Shown here piece after piece: positions 21,162 to 32,469 of a stretch of 64,000 nucleotides of DNA; the first letter of the stretch is position 1, and every line of letters begins with the position of its first letter. The DNA is from Rhynchopus sp. YZ270_cl-10 (lineage: Eukaryota; Euglenozoa; Diplonemea; Diplonemida; Diplonemidae). The position numbers and the translations under genes were made by a program. Below the pieces are notes generated by a model. It did not search any database, had not been told where the DNA came from, and saw nothing but the letters and a program-made list of their open reading frames with translations. The stretch is from positions 930,001-994,000 of the forward strand of contig OZ037925.1 in NCBI GenBank assembly GCA_964035575.1, written 5' to 3'.

Positions 21162-23035
21162 AAAAGCCTTCTTTGTCTCAAGAAGATAGATACATCTGTG
21201 TTATTTAGAACGCACGTTGCTGGAGTAAAATCATTGGTGTATTTGAGGGCTCGAAAAAAAAAATGCTGGGGGTTTTTTTTTTACCCCCACCAACATTTGC
21301 TGGACCCCTCTAAAATGACCAAGTACTAGGAGCTAATACCTATTTTTTAACATATTTTCTATACCTTCTTTTCGTCAGAAAAGAATGTAGATGAAACATA
21401 TTTTCTGTGGCACTTTGTCTATTATCTAACCAGTTTGCGACCCGCGAACCCCACTCTGCCTAGGGCACGTCGTGGCTAGCGTTTGTCATGTTAGTCTGTT
21501 GCACAAAAGTGTCTGTTTCTCAAGTGGTTTTTTTTTAGGACTCAGCACAGAGAGGCTACGGCTCCTGTTCTAGGCTTTTCTTTGTCATTTTGATAGTCGT
21601 TTTCACCCTTCTTGGTGTGCTTCTTAAGGCGTGCCACCGAACGCGAAATCGACAACAAAAAAAAGTTAAACAGAGAACGAAAAAAAAGAGGACAATATTG
21701 GGAGGATAAAGGGACGGAAGGACAACCACGTGATTAGATGGTGGTAGTAAACAACAAGGCTGTGCCGTTTATATTTCGCTAGAGTCCGCCTAAGAAGTTC
21801 GAAGGCAGAGACTCCTTGCGGAGCCCGATAGTTGAACCATTTTAAATGCAATTTCAAAAAATAGTGGAGTTCATCCTCGCGTGTCTACACTAATACAACC
21901 AAGTTTTCAAGAAAAGAAAGAATCTTTTTTTTTTTTTTTTGCACGAACATCGGTTTCACGATATTCACCCACCATTTAAAGGGAAATCACTGAAGATGTC
22001 CACCCTTTTGAATACAACTGTATGATTCTTAGGACTGAAACAGGGTTAATATCAGAAACCAATCTACTGAAGTTTCAACTTGTGCACGAAGCATTTTACT
22101 TTTCTTTTCTACGTTTTGCAAAACACACAACATAAAAAGAAAGATGGGACCATTTTTGTTGATCCCTCACCATATACTATCAATTTATTGATTGCATATG
22201 ATGAAAATACTTTTTTGCGAAACCAAAAAAGTGAGTGGAAATTGCACAACTGTTGGCAACACAACCGAGGCAACTACACTACTCCAACAATTTTTCAAAA
22301 AAAAAAAAGCAAAACGTACAGATCCTGCATTAGCAGGTGATTGTCGACGCAATAAAAAAATGTTCACCTTCCGAAGGTGTTTGCGTTGAAGCAGCTCTGC
22401 AACACAACACAAACACCTCGGTTTCCCCCCTCCCTCCCAACCCCACCCTGTAAATTTGCTGGAAATGGTTTGCATGTTGTTTTGTTTTGTGCATTCCACA
22501 CCTTGCCTTTTTGCTTTTTTGCCTTTTTCATTTTTTTAAAAATTTTTTTTTTAAATATGTTCCACTTCTGACACCTCCTACTGCAAAACGTACTCCTTCT
22601 GATTCTTCTCTTGGAAGGATCCTGTGAAGAATAAAAAATTGTGGCTGATAGTAGAGGGTGGGGGTCCACCGGATTTTGTCTAAAATCAAATAACAGTTGT
22701 TTTTTTTAAAATACGTACCATCTCAGTTCATCTGATTTAAGTTGGGGGGTTTTTTTTCTTCTGTCGATTCGTTTCGTTTTGTTGGTGTCATTTTGCATGT
22801 CTGCTCACTACAGGTGTGTTTGTTGCACTTTTTCCACAGCTTTAGTTCTTTCTCTTCCCCTCGTACTAACGGATTTGTGAATAAAAAGGGGGGGCAGAAC
22901 AAAACCAGTACGGTTTGATGTGCACCTGAGTTTGCTTGAAGTTTGTTGGAGTTTAGTAGAATTTGGCAGAAAATTTGGTGGAATTTAAACCCACATGACT
23001 CCAAAACTCCGTACCCCACACAAAAAAAATTTCAG

Positions 23036-23990
23036 GCTAAATCAGGCAGGGTTCTAGCTCAGAAGAAAAAAAAAAAGAAACGGAAAAGGTGGCTCAAAAA
23101 AAAAATTTCTGCGCTTCGCGCAGGGATTACGCAGCTCCCCCAAAAATAAAAAAAGTACGTATGGATTTTCAACACGTACAATTCTAAGCAAAACAATTAA
23201 AAACCGCGCGCGCTCTCCCTGGCAAAGTTGGTTGAGAAGGGTTGTGAAAGTTCGAAGAACTGGAGAAATCATCAGTCATGGCATCCAAATGTTCCTGGCG
23301 AAGCCACGGTACGCAACATTTTTAAAAAATCTTGACATAAAATGGCACTTTCGTTGGTAACTATGGTCCAGTTCCGTAAACTTTACTTCCATATTTTGCT
23401 AAAACGAATGTTTCTGGCGAAGCCACGGTACGCAACATTTCTAAAAATTGCGCTTAAAATTGCCTATTATGTCATGGGAAGGGTGTATTGCAATCTAGCG
23501 CCGCAGGCGCACGGTACGCTACTTTTTTCTTTCGCCATGCTGCATGCTCCTTTTCCGGTAAAATAGAAAATTGTCTCCTACAAATAGAATTCTGTAGGGG
23601 GTAGGTGAGAGGTGGGGGCGGAGCCCCACTCCTCACCTGCCCCACCCCAGCCCCAATCCAAAACCCAAATTACCCACGCATGGACACGTATGGATTCCAC
23701 CTTTTCAAAAACAATTCACGTATGGATTTCCATACGTTCCACACGTGGAGCGTAATCCCTGTTCGCGCGGAAAAATTGACCACGCCAAGTCGCTGTTTTT
23801 AACAGCAAAGGGGACTGGCTGACGACACTGAGGACCTCCTTGGCCAACCGGTTTTTTGCACCGTGTAAAAAAAACCCAAAAAAAAATCCCAAAAAAAAAA
23901 AATCCCAAAAAAAAAAAAAAAAAAAAAAAAAAAACGGAAAAGGTGGGCCACCTTTTCCGTTCTACTGAGCTAGGACCCTGAATCAGGTGC
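23036..23990. mobile_element. Foldback unit enclosing an R2 copy
   Basis: CAGGGTTCTAGCTCAG and ACGGAAAAGGTGG near 23046-23094 recur inverted at 23941-23986. At the right end ACGGAAAAGGTGG also forms its own perfect 13-bp palindrome (23934-23960). Repeat R2 in minus orientation (23280-23660) lies inside. Confidence 0.55.
23280..23660 (-). repeat. Dispersed repeat R2, copy 2
   Basis: Includes TGGCGAAGCCACGGTACGC twice, GCGCCGCAGGCGC, TTTTCCGGTAAAATAGAAAA and the GGTGAGAGGTGGGGGCGGAG block. The same order, inverted, makes up 52320-52640. Confidence 0.85.
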
Positions 23991-25009
23991 ATGGGTGTAC
24001 CCACCCTTTTTTATTTCATGTTGTCCCCCCCTTCCCGATCAGGGTGGGGTAATGACTGTATACCTGCGTTACAGCTTCCCTGTAAACCACTCCCATGCGC
24101 AACACTCCGGGGTGCGATAACCCCGCGGAGTGTCAGTGCCTGCGTCCCAGAGGCGTTTTGCACTATCAACTTCACTTTTATTTGCTTCCTTTTCCCGCTT
24201 CCCGTTGCGCAAAGCGTTCAAATGAATAAGGCCTACGTTGCATGGTGTGCAGCTCAAGGCAGGAGACGCCAAAAGAAAACTTCGTTTCCGCTCAGCCACA
24301 CAAGCTTTGCCTTATTGCTATTTTTGAGGGGCACCCTTCGAGCCCCACCCTTTATTTCATTTCAAACTGTTGTAGGTCGCAGGGTACTTTTGTGCTTTCA
24401 TCCGGATGGCTGGCATCGTACGTGATCGGTCGGAGGTGTCTGCATTAATAACCACAGTTTCGTTGTTTTTTTTTGGATATGCACGAGAGACACCTTCATT
24501 CTTCGAAGTTTTCTTGTTGGATTGAATAGCAAATTCTCTCAAAAAAGGCATGTCGCAACGCCAAACAAGGCCGTACTTCGTGTCGACAGTTAGCTGTGTA
24601 GGTGTGTTGCCTTTCTGTACCTTTTTATGTGTAGATGAGAGCAGCAAATGTTTGTTCAGTTTTTTTTTAATGGGACCAAGGATGTGGCATGAAGGGCTCC
24701 ATGAGGTTTGGCATCCCCGCTGAGATCAGGTTTTTGCAGTGTCGACTTTTGTTGCAAAGGTTGCTGCAGTCATCTAAAGGGTGTGGGGGTGGTCGGTAAC
24801 ACAACCACCGTGGAGGGGTTTGCACCTTCGTGGACCTCCCAGCTGGATTGTTTCTTGTGTTCTCAAAAAGGAGGCAAGAGAGTTGCAAAGAAAAGTGGGG
24901 TGGTATATATTTCCGAAGTTGCCGCATGGTTTGTCTGGCTTTTAGTTAGTGCCAGGAGCTCGTATGCACATAGTCACCACACACACCACAGGGTAGGAGG
25001 GGGGGACAC

Positions 25010-27217
25010 ATGCGAGAGCGCACGCCGGTGTGCGAGATGCTGCTCGTGTGCGCCATGCTGATAGGGTCAGCAGGTGGGACTCCGACAACACATGTCCCAC
25101 ATACTGCAGTACCAACGCATGTCCCACATACTGCGGTGCCAACGCATGTCCCACATACAGTACCAACACATGTCCCACATACTGCGGTGCCAACACATGT
25201 CCCACATACTGCAGTACCAACGCATGTCCCACATACTGCGGTGCCAACACATGTCCCACATACTGCAGTACCAACACATGTCCCACATACTGCAGTACCA
25301 ACACATGTCCCACATACTGCGGTGCCAACGCATGTCCCACATACTGCGGTGCCAACACATGTCCCACATACTGCAGTACCAACGCATGTCCCACATACTG
25401 CGGTGCCAACACATGTCCCACATACTGCAGTACCAACACATGTCCCACATACTGCAGTACCAACACATGTCCCACATACTGCGGTGCCAACGCATGTCCC
25501 ACATACTGCGGTGCCAACACATGTCCCACATACTGCAGTACCAACGCATGTCCCACATACTGCGGTGCCAACACATGTCCCACATACTGCAGTACCAACA
25601 CATGTCCCACATACTGCAGTACCAACACATGTCCCACATACTGCAGTACCAACACATGTCCCACATACTGCGGTGCCAACGCATGTCCCACATACTGCGG
25701 TGCCAACACATGTCCCACATACTGCAGTACCAACGCATGTCCCACATACTGCGGTGCCAACACATGCCCCACATGTACCGCAGACGGCTAGTCCAACTGT
25801 ATTCATAATTGTACCCCTGACATCAACACCCCCCACACTTGCCCCAACACCAGTACCTCCGACAAACGCTCCTGAAACACTTGTGCCGCCAACACCTGTG
25901 CCACCAACTCCTGTGCCGCCAACACCTGTGCCGCCAACACCTGTGCCGCCAACACCTGTGCCGCCAACTCCTGTGCCGCCAACACCTGTGCCACCAACTT
26001 CTGTGCCGCCAACACCTGTGCCAACTCCTCCGCCAACTCCCCCGCCAACTCCTGTGCCAACTTCTCCGCCAACTGCTGCGCCAACTGCCGAACCCACAAT
26101 TGCACCCCCCACACTTGCCCCAACACCTGCACCGCGGACACCGGCACCGAAGACAGACGCTCCTGCAACACCTGCGCCAGCGACACCCTTTCCGGCCACT
26201 ATTGCGCCGAAGACACCTTTCCCTGCGACAGGCGCGCCTGACACCAGCGTGCCTGCCACAGAGGTGCCACCACCGGCCATCACAACAACGTGCAGCTCAC
26301 GGAGCTGTGCAAGCGGGGGAGACGGCGCTGCGCAGTGCGTCGACACGGCGTGTTCCTGCTCAGCGGGGTTCAGTAGCCGTGTGGGGGCCTCGAGCATACC
26401 GGTGTGCGTGAGCGACAGCAGCACCCGGGTGTCGTTTCTGCTTCGCTTCGTGTGGGAGGGCACTGCTGCGGAGTGCGCACGCTTTGACAGCACTGCGGAG
26501 TCCGAGCTGCGCAGTGTTGTGGCTGCCGTCTTCCTCGAAGGCGGGGGTACGACGCAGGCACTCTCCGTTCAGTGCGGCTCGATCATTGTGAATGCTGTGA
26601 TCACTGTGGAGGTGTCGCTCTACGTGGACATGACCACTGGCACCTTCAACCCCTCCACAGGCCTGCGCGAGGCTGTCAATGGGAAGACCACACTCAACTC
26701 CTTCGGCACGCTCTCGAGCACTGCAACCTCCACCGGATCGTGCACACTGTCCAACACACTGTTTGCTGGACAGGACACACACGGCAGCTGCAACGCAGTG
26801 CAGTGCGTAGAAGGCTACAGCATCGTCACGTCACATAACCGTGCACGCTGCGTCGTGGACGGGTCCACCCTTGCGCCACGAAACAGCGACAGTGAGTGGC
26901 GCACTGTGCACACCATTGTGACTGCGCTGGGTGCGCTCAGCCTCTGTCTCTTACTCATCTGCTTGGTGCATGCCTGCGTGCCGTGTTTGGGTGGCATGCC
27001 TGCCGACGTCGAAGAAGGAAAGTCGCTCACAACAGCCTCTGTACATACCAATGCACCTGACGCAGTAGAAGAGGGAAACGAGAGGGACGGAGAGCTTCCC
27101 CAAGAGGCAGCACGGGGCAGCGCACGCCGGAACAACGAGCCTGTCGACGGAGGGGATACGGAGGAGGAGGAGGAGGAGGAGGAGGAGGAGATGGCTCGCA
27201 CGCAGGTAGCCATATAA
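25010..27217 (+). CDS. Pro/Thr-repeat type I membrane protein with EGF-like Cys cluster
   Basis: Single open frame of 735 residues. MLLVCAMLIGSAGG (start at residue 10, position 25037) is a likely signal peptide. About 25 copies of a 9-residue THVPHTAVP repeat follow (27-bp units, about residues 25-255), then PPTPV repeats to about 425. This is mucin-like and probably O-glycosylated. A Cys cluster (CSSRSC, QCVDTACSCSAGF) spans about 426-465. The module at about 476-630 (FLLRFVWEG, LSVQCGSIIVNAVITVEVS, CNAVQCVEGY) is shared with the CUB-repeat protein at 56662-62227. A TM helix (about 636-660) precedes an acidic tail with a ten-Glu run. An adhesin or cell-coat role is inferred. No intron is evident. 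Confidence 0.82.
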   Translation: MRERTPVCEMLLVCAMLIGSAGGTPTTHVPHTAVPTHVPHTAVPTHVPHTVPTHVPHTAVPTHVPHTAVPTHVPHTAVPTHVPHTAVPTHVPHTAVPTHVPHTAVPTHVPHTAVPTHVPHTAVPTHVPHTAVPTHVPHTAVPTHVPHTAVPTHVPHTAVPTHVPHTAVPTHVPHTAVPTHVPHTAVPTHVPHTAVPTHVPHTAVPTHVPHTAVPTHVPHTAVPTHVPHTAVPTHVPHTAVPTHVPHTAVPTHAPHVPQTASPTVFIIVPLTSTPPTLAPTPVPPTNAPETLVPPTPVPPTPVPPTPVPPTPVPPTPVPPTPVPPTPVPPTSVPPTPVPTPPPTPPPTPVPTSPPTAAPTAEPTIAPPTLAPTPAPRTPAPKTDAPATPAPATPFPATIAPKTPFPATGAPDTSVPATEVPPPAITTTCSSRSCASGGDGAAQCVDTACSCSAGFSSRVGASSIPVCVSDSSTRVSFLLRFVWEGTAAECARFDSTAESELRSVVAAVFLEGGGTTQALSVQCGSIIVNAVITVEVSLYVDMTTGTFNPSTGLREAVNGKTTLNSFGTLSSTATSTGSCTLSNTLFAGQDTHGSCNAVQCVEGYSIVTSHNRARCVVDGSTLAPRNSDSEWRTVHTIVTALGALSLCLLLICLVHACVPCLGGMPADVEEGKSLTTASVHTNAPDAVEEGNERDGELPQEAARGSARRNNEPVDGGDTEEEEEEEEEEMARTQVAI

Positions 27218-27407
27218 ACGGTTTGGGGTTTGTGGCGCTCCATGTGTGCATGAAATGGTGAGGGTGGGTTTGGGTGCTGACTCCAATACCCGATTGTGAT
27301 CAAAGAGAGGCTTAGGGTCATTTTTGTATTATGAGTGTCTCTTTTTTTGTTGTTCCACATACTAGGCAGGGTTATGTCAGCTTTTGTGATTTTTTTTTTA
27401 TATTGGT

Positions 27408-27482
27408 GGTGTGGCTGAAAGGGGGTGCTATTTTGTGCTACTTTCTGCTATTTTCTGCTATTTTGGGGTCGTCAGCCACAAC
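27408..27482. mobile_element. R5: complete 75-bp MITE-like element
   Basis: GGTGTGGCTGA at the left end and TCAGCCACAAC at the right end (10 of 11 paired) enclose TGCTATTTTC/TGCTACTTTC words. No target duplication is evident by eye. A partial hairpin motif, AGAGAGGCTTAGGGTCATTTTTGTA, lies at 27304-27330, about 85 bp after the preceding stop codon. Confidence 0.65.
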
Positions 27483-27752
27483 AATTGGGTTTGTGTTATT
27501 ATTCGCCCCCCTTCCCTGCAAAAAATGGCAACTCTCATTGAATGATTATGGCAACGCCTTTTGTTGTCTATAACACTAGAAATATATTAGGTTTGTGTTA
27601 TGTTTTTTTGAGTTTTAATTCAATTTTTCTGACCTCCAAGAAGTAGTGTTAAAAGACATTCTTCGTCTTTTTTTGATATTTTTGTTTTGCTTTTTTTTTT
27701 TTGTTCTGATTTTTTTGTTCTCATGTATAATCACAGAGCGGCGATGTTGCTC

Positions 27753-27952
27753 NNNNNNNNNNNNNNNNNNNNNNNNNNNNNNNNNNNNNNNNNNNNNNNN
27801 NNNNNNNNNNNNNNNNNNNNNNNNNNNNNNNNNNNNNNNNNNNNNNNNNNNNNNNNNNNNNNNNNNNNNNNNNNNNNNNNNNNNNNNNNNNNNNNNNNNN
27901 NNNNNNNNNNNNNNNNNNNNNNNNNNNNNNNNNNNNNNNNNNNNNNNNNNNN
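27753..27952. other. Assembly gap, 200 N
   Basis: Exactly 200 undetermined bases, a typical placeholder size, so the true length is unknown. The start of the Cys-rich gene lies in or before it. Confidence 0.99.
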
Positions 27953-29973
27953 GCTGTGGCTGCACCCGGAACCTGGTGGGCCGTGCGGACATGAGCAAGG
28001 AGATGCTCGACGGCTTCTACTCGATGAAGGGCCTCTACGAGCAGTGCGGCGGCAGCTTCATCTCCACCTGCGACTGCCCCGCTGCGTTTGGCTTCAAGTG
28101 TGACGCCGGCAAGTGTGCGTACAACCTGGACTCTGCGCCTGTGCCCGTGCCTCCTGTCTGCAAGACCTGTGGTGGCATTGGTGCGCTGAAGTGTGAGGAG
28201 GGCCAGGTGTGCGAGTCGGACTGCGACGGCCAGCCTGACTGCTCTGGGTGCTGTGTGCCTGCGTCGACACCGCCCACACCTGCCTGCAACTGGGACCAGT
28301 GCGCAGGCATCGCTGGGCTTCAGTGCGAGAAGGGCTTCGACTGCTTCATCGACCCGACATGCGAGGCGGCGGGGGGTGCCGACTGCGGGGGCTGCTGTGT
28401 GAAGGTGCCCACGCAGCCTGCCTTCTGCGACGCAAAGGTGAAGTGCGGTGGCAAGCAGGGCTTCGAGTGTGAGCAGAAGGGCTACGTCTGCACGGACGAC
28501 CCCTCGGACTCATGCGACCCTGCCACGGGCGGTGCCGACTGCCAGGGATGCTGTGTCGAGGAGGTTGTGCCTGAGCCTGCCTACTGCGACGCACACGGCC
28601 CCTTCTGCGGCAAGGGCTTCGACGCATGCAAGACTGGCTACACCTGCACTGTTGACCCTACCTGCACTGGTGCTGAGACTGACCGGTGCAGCAGCTGCTG
28701 CGTGCGTGACGAGCCTGTGTCGAACAAATGCGAGACGGACGCGACCTGCCCCACAGGCACGTGGTGCCGTGCTGTGCACGACACTGCCTCTGGGCAGGGG
28801 TGTCTGCTCGGAAAGGAATGTGTGCCGTTCGTCCAGAAGGGGGAGACCTGCGGCGGGTTTGTGCTGCCGTGCTACTACGACCAGTGTGCCAAGGGTCTGC
28901 AGTGCGAGTGCTCCGAGCCTACGTGCGATGTCCCCGGCACCTGTGTGGACGCGCCTGCCTTCTGTGACGACAAGGGACCGTTCTGTGGCAGAGGTTTCGC
29001 CGAGTGCAAGCCTGGTTACACATGCACTTTTGACCCCACCTGCACTGATGCTGAGATCGCAACTGACCGCTGCTCCAGCTGCTGTGTCCGTGACGTTGTG
29101 CCTGCCTTCTGTGACGACAAGGGACCGTTCTGTGGAGCTGGCCTTGAGAAGTGCAAGCCTGGTTACACATGCACCGTTGACCCCACATGCACAAGCAAGG
29201 AATGCCCCAGCTGCTGTGTGCGTGACGTTGTGCCTGCCTTCTGCGATGACAAGGGACCGTTCTGTGGCAGAGGTTTCGCCGAGTGCAAGCCTGGCTACAC
29301 CTGCACTTTTGACCCCACCTGCACTGATGCCGAGATCGCAACCGACCGCTGCTCCAGCTGCTGTGTGCGCGACGTTGTGCCTGCCTTCTGTGACAACAAG
29401 GGACCGTTCTGTGGAGCTGGCCTTGAGAAGTGCAAGCCTGGTTACACCTGCACCGCTGACCCCACCTGCACAAGCAAGGAATGCCCCAGCTGCTGTGTGC
29501 GTGACGTTGTGCCTGCTTTCTGCGACGACAAGGGACCGTTCTGTGGCAGAGGTTTCGCCGAGTGCAAGCCTGGTTACACATGCACTTTTGACCCCACATG
29601 CACTGATGCCGAGATCGCAACCGACCGCTGCTCCAGCTGCTGTGTGCGTGACGTTGTGCCTTCTTTCTGTGACGACAAGGGACCGTTCTGTGGAGCTGGC
29701 CTTGAGAAGTGCAAGCCTGGTTACACCTGCACTGCCGACCCCACCTGCACAAGCAAGGAATGCCCGAGCTGCTGTGTGCGTGACGAGGTGGCGCCGTGCT
29801 GCATGGCGCACCCTGTGTGCAAGGAGGGCTACAAGCAGAAGAAGAATGCAAAGTGCCGCTCGAAGAACGAGAAGAAGTGCTACATTGAGGAGCTCTGCTG
29901 CAAGAAGATTGCGTGCCGCAGGATCAGGAGGGGGTGGAACCAGTTCTTCGACGTCGACCACTACGACCAGTAG
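27953..29973 (+). CDS. Cys-rich tandem-module protein, 5' end missing in gap
   Basis: An open frame of 672 codons runs out of the gap to a TAG at 29971-29973. It has ten disulfide-type modules with the pattern C...C.xG...C..GYTC..DPTC....C..CCV. The early ones (KCGGKQGFECEQKGYVC, DPATGGADCQGCCV) resemble the CGGIAG...GGADC modules seen in fungal and bacterial secreted proteins. Modules 5-10 are three near-identical A/B pairs (49 + 44 residues, 279 bp), so the expansion is recent. A different Cys module (CPTGTWCRA...CDVPGTC) lies between modules 4 and 5. The last 60 residues are Lys/Cys-rich. It is probably a secreted or wall protein; the signal peptide would be in the missing part. The Phe-rich frame upstream of the gap is probably not coding. 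Confidence 0.8.
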
Positions 29974-32469
29974 ACTGGCTCTCTAGTTTTTGCCACGTGT
30001 AAGGGCCACCCTCCCTCCCTGGTTTCTTTTACACGAGACGCACATCAAGCGCACAAAACCTTTCTTTTAGTTGCGACCCTTTTGTGGTCTATTTTCATTT
30101 CTATTCTGGTCATTGCCTCTGCACGTTTGCAATACGCTTTGTGTGTTGTGTGATGGTGACGGATATTCGTTCTGACACTACTGCACAAGAACATGCTTAT
30201 TCCACACACCTAACCACTTGCCTGTGTACACATGGGGTATATGTCTCCCTTTGGAAGCAACCAATACGACTGTTTGATGTTACAAGCATCTGTTCGGGTA
30301 CACCCCCCGGCTTGGCGAGGGAATGTGCTTGGGTTGCTTTCATTGGTGAATGACTTTTTTGTTGTGTTTTTTTTTGTGTTTTTTGCATTTTCGTTTCCCC
30401 CCCACATTTATGCCTTCTGCAATTCTAGGGGCGTATCAAAACTTTTACTTTATTTTCTTGGCCCGCACTGTGTAGTTCTTATCAGGTCTTTCTGCAAGAA
30501 GCACACCACGGCGCCCTGGCCCTGAGACGAGATGGATTGGTCTTGTCGCAAGGTCTTATGTATTGCTGTTCTCATAAAAGGTGACCAAGCACGCAAGGCT
30601 TAGGTACATCTTCGTCAAAAAACCTTTTTTATTTTTCTTTTTGGAGATGCAGTTCCGCCGCTGTGCGAGGGTGGCGTTTTTTTTTCCCCTTCTTCTTTTC
30701 TTTTCCACTTTTCAACTCCATCCTAGGGTACCTACCTACCCAGCCACCAGTTCGTAAGGACTGCTCTGGGACTAGGTGTAGTGCGCACCCTGGGGAAATG
30801 GACTTTCCCCCTTTTTCCTCTTTTCCCCCCCTTTTCCCCCTCTGTTTTCTTTCAATAGATGAGTGCAAGAGGACGCGGTCTTATCTTTCTCAGACCGATA
30901 GTATCTACTTGATTGACCACAAAGACCGTCGCTTCTCATCTTTTTTGACAAAAAGCTTAGGGGAGCCTATACCGGTAATTTTGGCTCCTTTTGATTTTAA
31001 ATTGAAATTTCTAAGTCTTTTTTGACCTACGACCCCGGCAATGCATTTTTTGGGACTCTGTGGACTCAAATGAGCAAAAATTTAAACAAAATGCTGCCCG
31101 TTGGCACATTTAAACGCACATTTTGTTGAAAATTGTCATTTTACACTGGATTTGCCTTTGCCATTTTCAGTTTTTTTGCAGATTTTTTTCAAAAAAAAAA
31201 TTGAAGAAAAAAGGCTCAAAAGTGCCTGAAACCCGGCGGAAAGTGATTTTTGGTGAGGTATATAGGTAGTTTCATCTATTTTTGGGTTTTTTTGCCGAAA
31301 GGCGCCAAATTTTCCGAGCCAAATGAAGGAATAGCCGGTGCATAGGCTCACCTAAAAAGCTCTTTACCTTTTCATTTTGTTTTTGTTTTTGCTCATTTTT
31401 TTTTTAGCCCCACAAAAAAAATGCAGCTGGCCACAGTGCACGAGAAAAAAAGGTCAAAAATAGGGGGGGCAAAAAAGTTGTGCAGCAAAAGAAAAGAGAT
31501 CTCCTCTGAACCACAATTAAAAAGAAACGGGCTTTTTTGTAGCTCTTTTTTTCTATCTATTGTTCTAGGGTGCAAAAACGTTCTTTTTTTCTTTTTACTG
31601 CCCCCTTTTCTCCCCCCTTCATAGAATCATTTGTATGCTGCACTGCTGGCTGCGTTTTTGTGGAAATAACTACTTTTTATTTTTGCTTCTTTTTACTCTT
31701 TTTACCATTGATGCTCCCCTTATCAACATACCTCGAACCCAAATTATAGGTTTCAAGCAAACCCTTTCTTTTTCATTTTTTGGTACTTCTTTAGCACCCT
31801 CTGTACCTTCTTTTCATTAGAAAAAGAATGTATATGAAACAATCATTTTTTGTGCATCAACCACCTTCTTCTCTTTCCCCGCCCCCCGATACCCCAATCG
31901 GGGAGGGAAAAAAGAAAAATGGGTGTTTGATAAAATACACAAAAAATTATTTCGTCTGGGTACCCCAGGGTAAATCCTGAATACGCTGTGAGGGTGTCAC
32001 TTTTCTCTCTTTTTTTGTGTGTGTGTGTTTTTTTTTTTTTTGGATGACAAAATGAAGTCAGTACTCCCCCCACCTACCCTTTTCCTCTTTCTTTCAGTCT
32101 GCGTCCCGTCGGTGTGTAAATTCTGATCCATATTTTTTTTCAACTACTGGTGTGATTCAGGGGGTACAGACCACCCGCGGGAGAACCACGTGGTAACCAC
32201 GGGGAACTGCTAGGGGCTATATACCCCCCTTGAAGGAGCATCTTCGAGAGAACCACCGGAGAATCGGTTTGGTAATCACACCAACCACGGTATTTATTTA
32301 TTATCATGCAAAAACCACGAACTGGATGAGTAGGACTACATCGTAGGGCGATCCACCCACAGGGCTGTTCTCCGCCGAGGACTTTGCACTTCGAGACAAA
32401 ATTTTATTTCACCCCACTAAATCGATTTCCCCCCAGAAATACTTCCTTCCTCACCCCCCCTTTTCAACC
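29974..32469. other. Intergenic region, no supported gene
   Basis: The hairpin motif lies at 30581-30625 (GGTGACCAAGC...GGCTTAGGTACATCTT). R16 is at 31797-31840 and an R9 start at 32093-32120. The MITE-like unit at 32149-32282 is listed separately. Low-complexity T-rich sequence fills most of the rest. Confidence 0.5.
32149..32282. mobile_element. 134-bp element with 9-bp terminal inverted repeats
   Basis: GGTGTGATT at 32149-32157 and its exact complement at 32274-32282. The interior has several ACCAC/GTGGT words. It lies about 190 bp upstream of the NCX start codon. Confidence 0.5.

Larger units (their letters stand above)
21162..25009. other. Intergenic repeats, no supported gene
   Basis: Partial hairpin motif at 21540-21585. 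R16 (ACCTTCTTTTC, GAAAAGAATGTA, ATGAAACA) at 21357-21402 recurs at 31797-31840. R8 at 21857-21917, R7 at 22152-22220, R13 at 22316-22355 and R9 at 24131-24190 are also present. The inverted-repeat unit at 23036-23990 is listed separately. Minus-strand frames at 24357-24647 and 24667-24927 are open but match no family I know. Confidence 0.55.

Noticed and set aside
27646-27752. Phe-rich frame upstream of the gap as a signal peptide of the Cys-rich protein.
   Set aside because: T-rich low-complexity sequence; the joined frame depends on a placeholder gap length.
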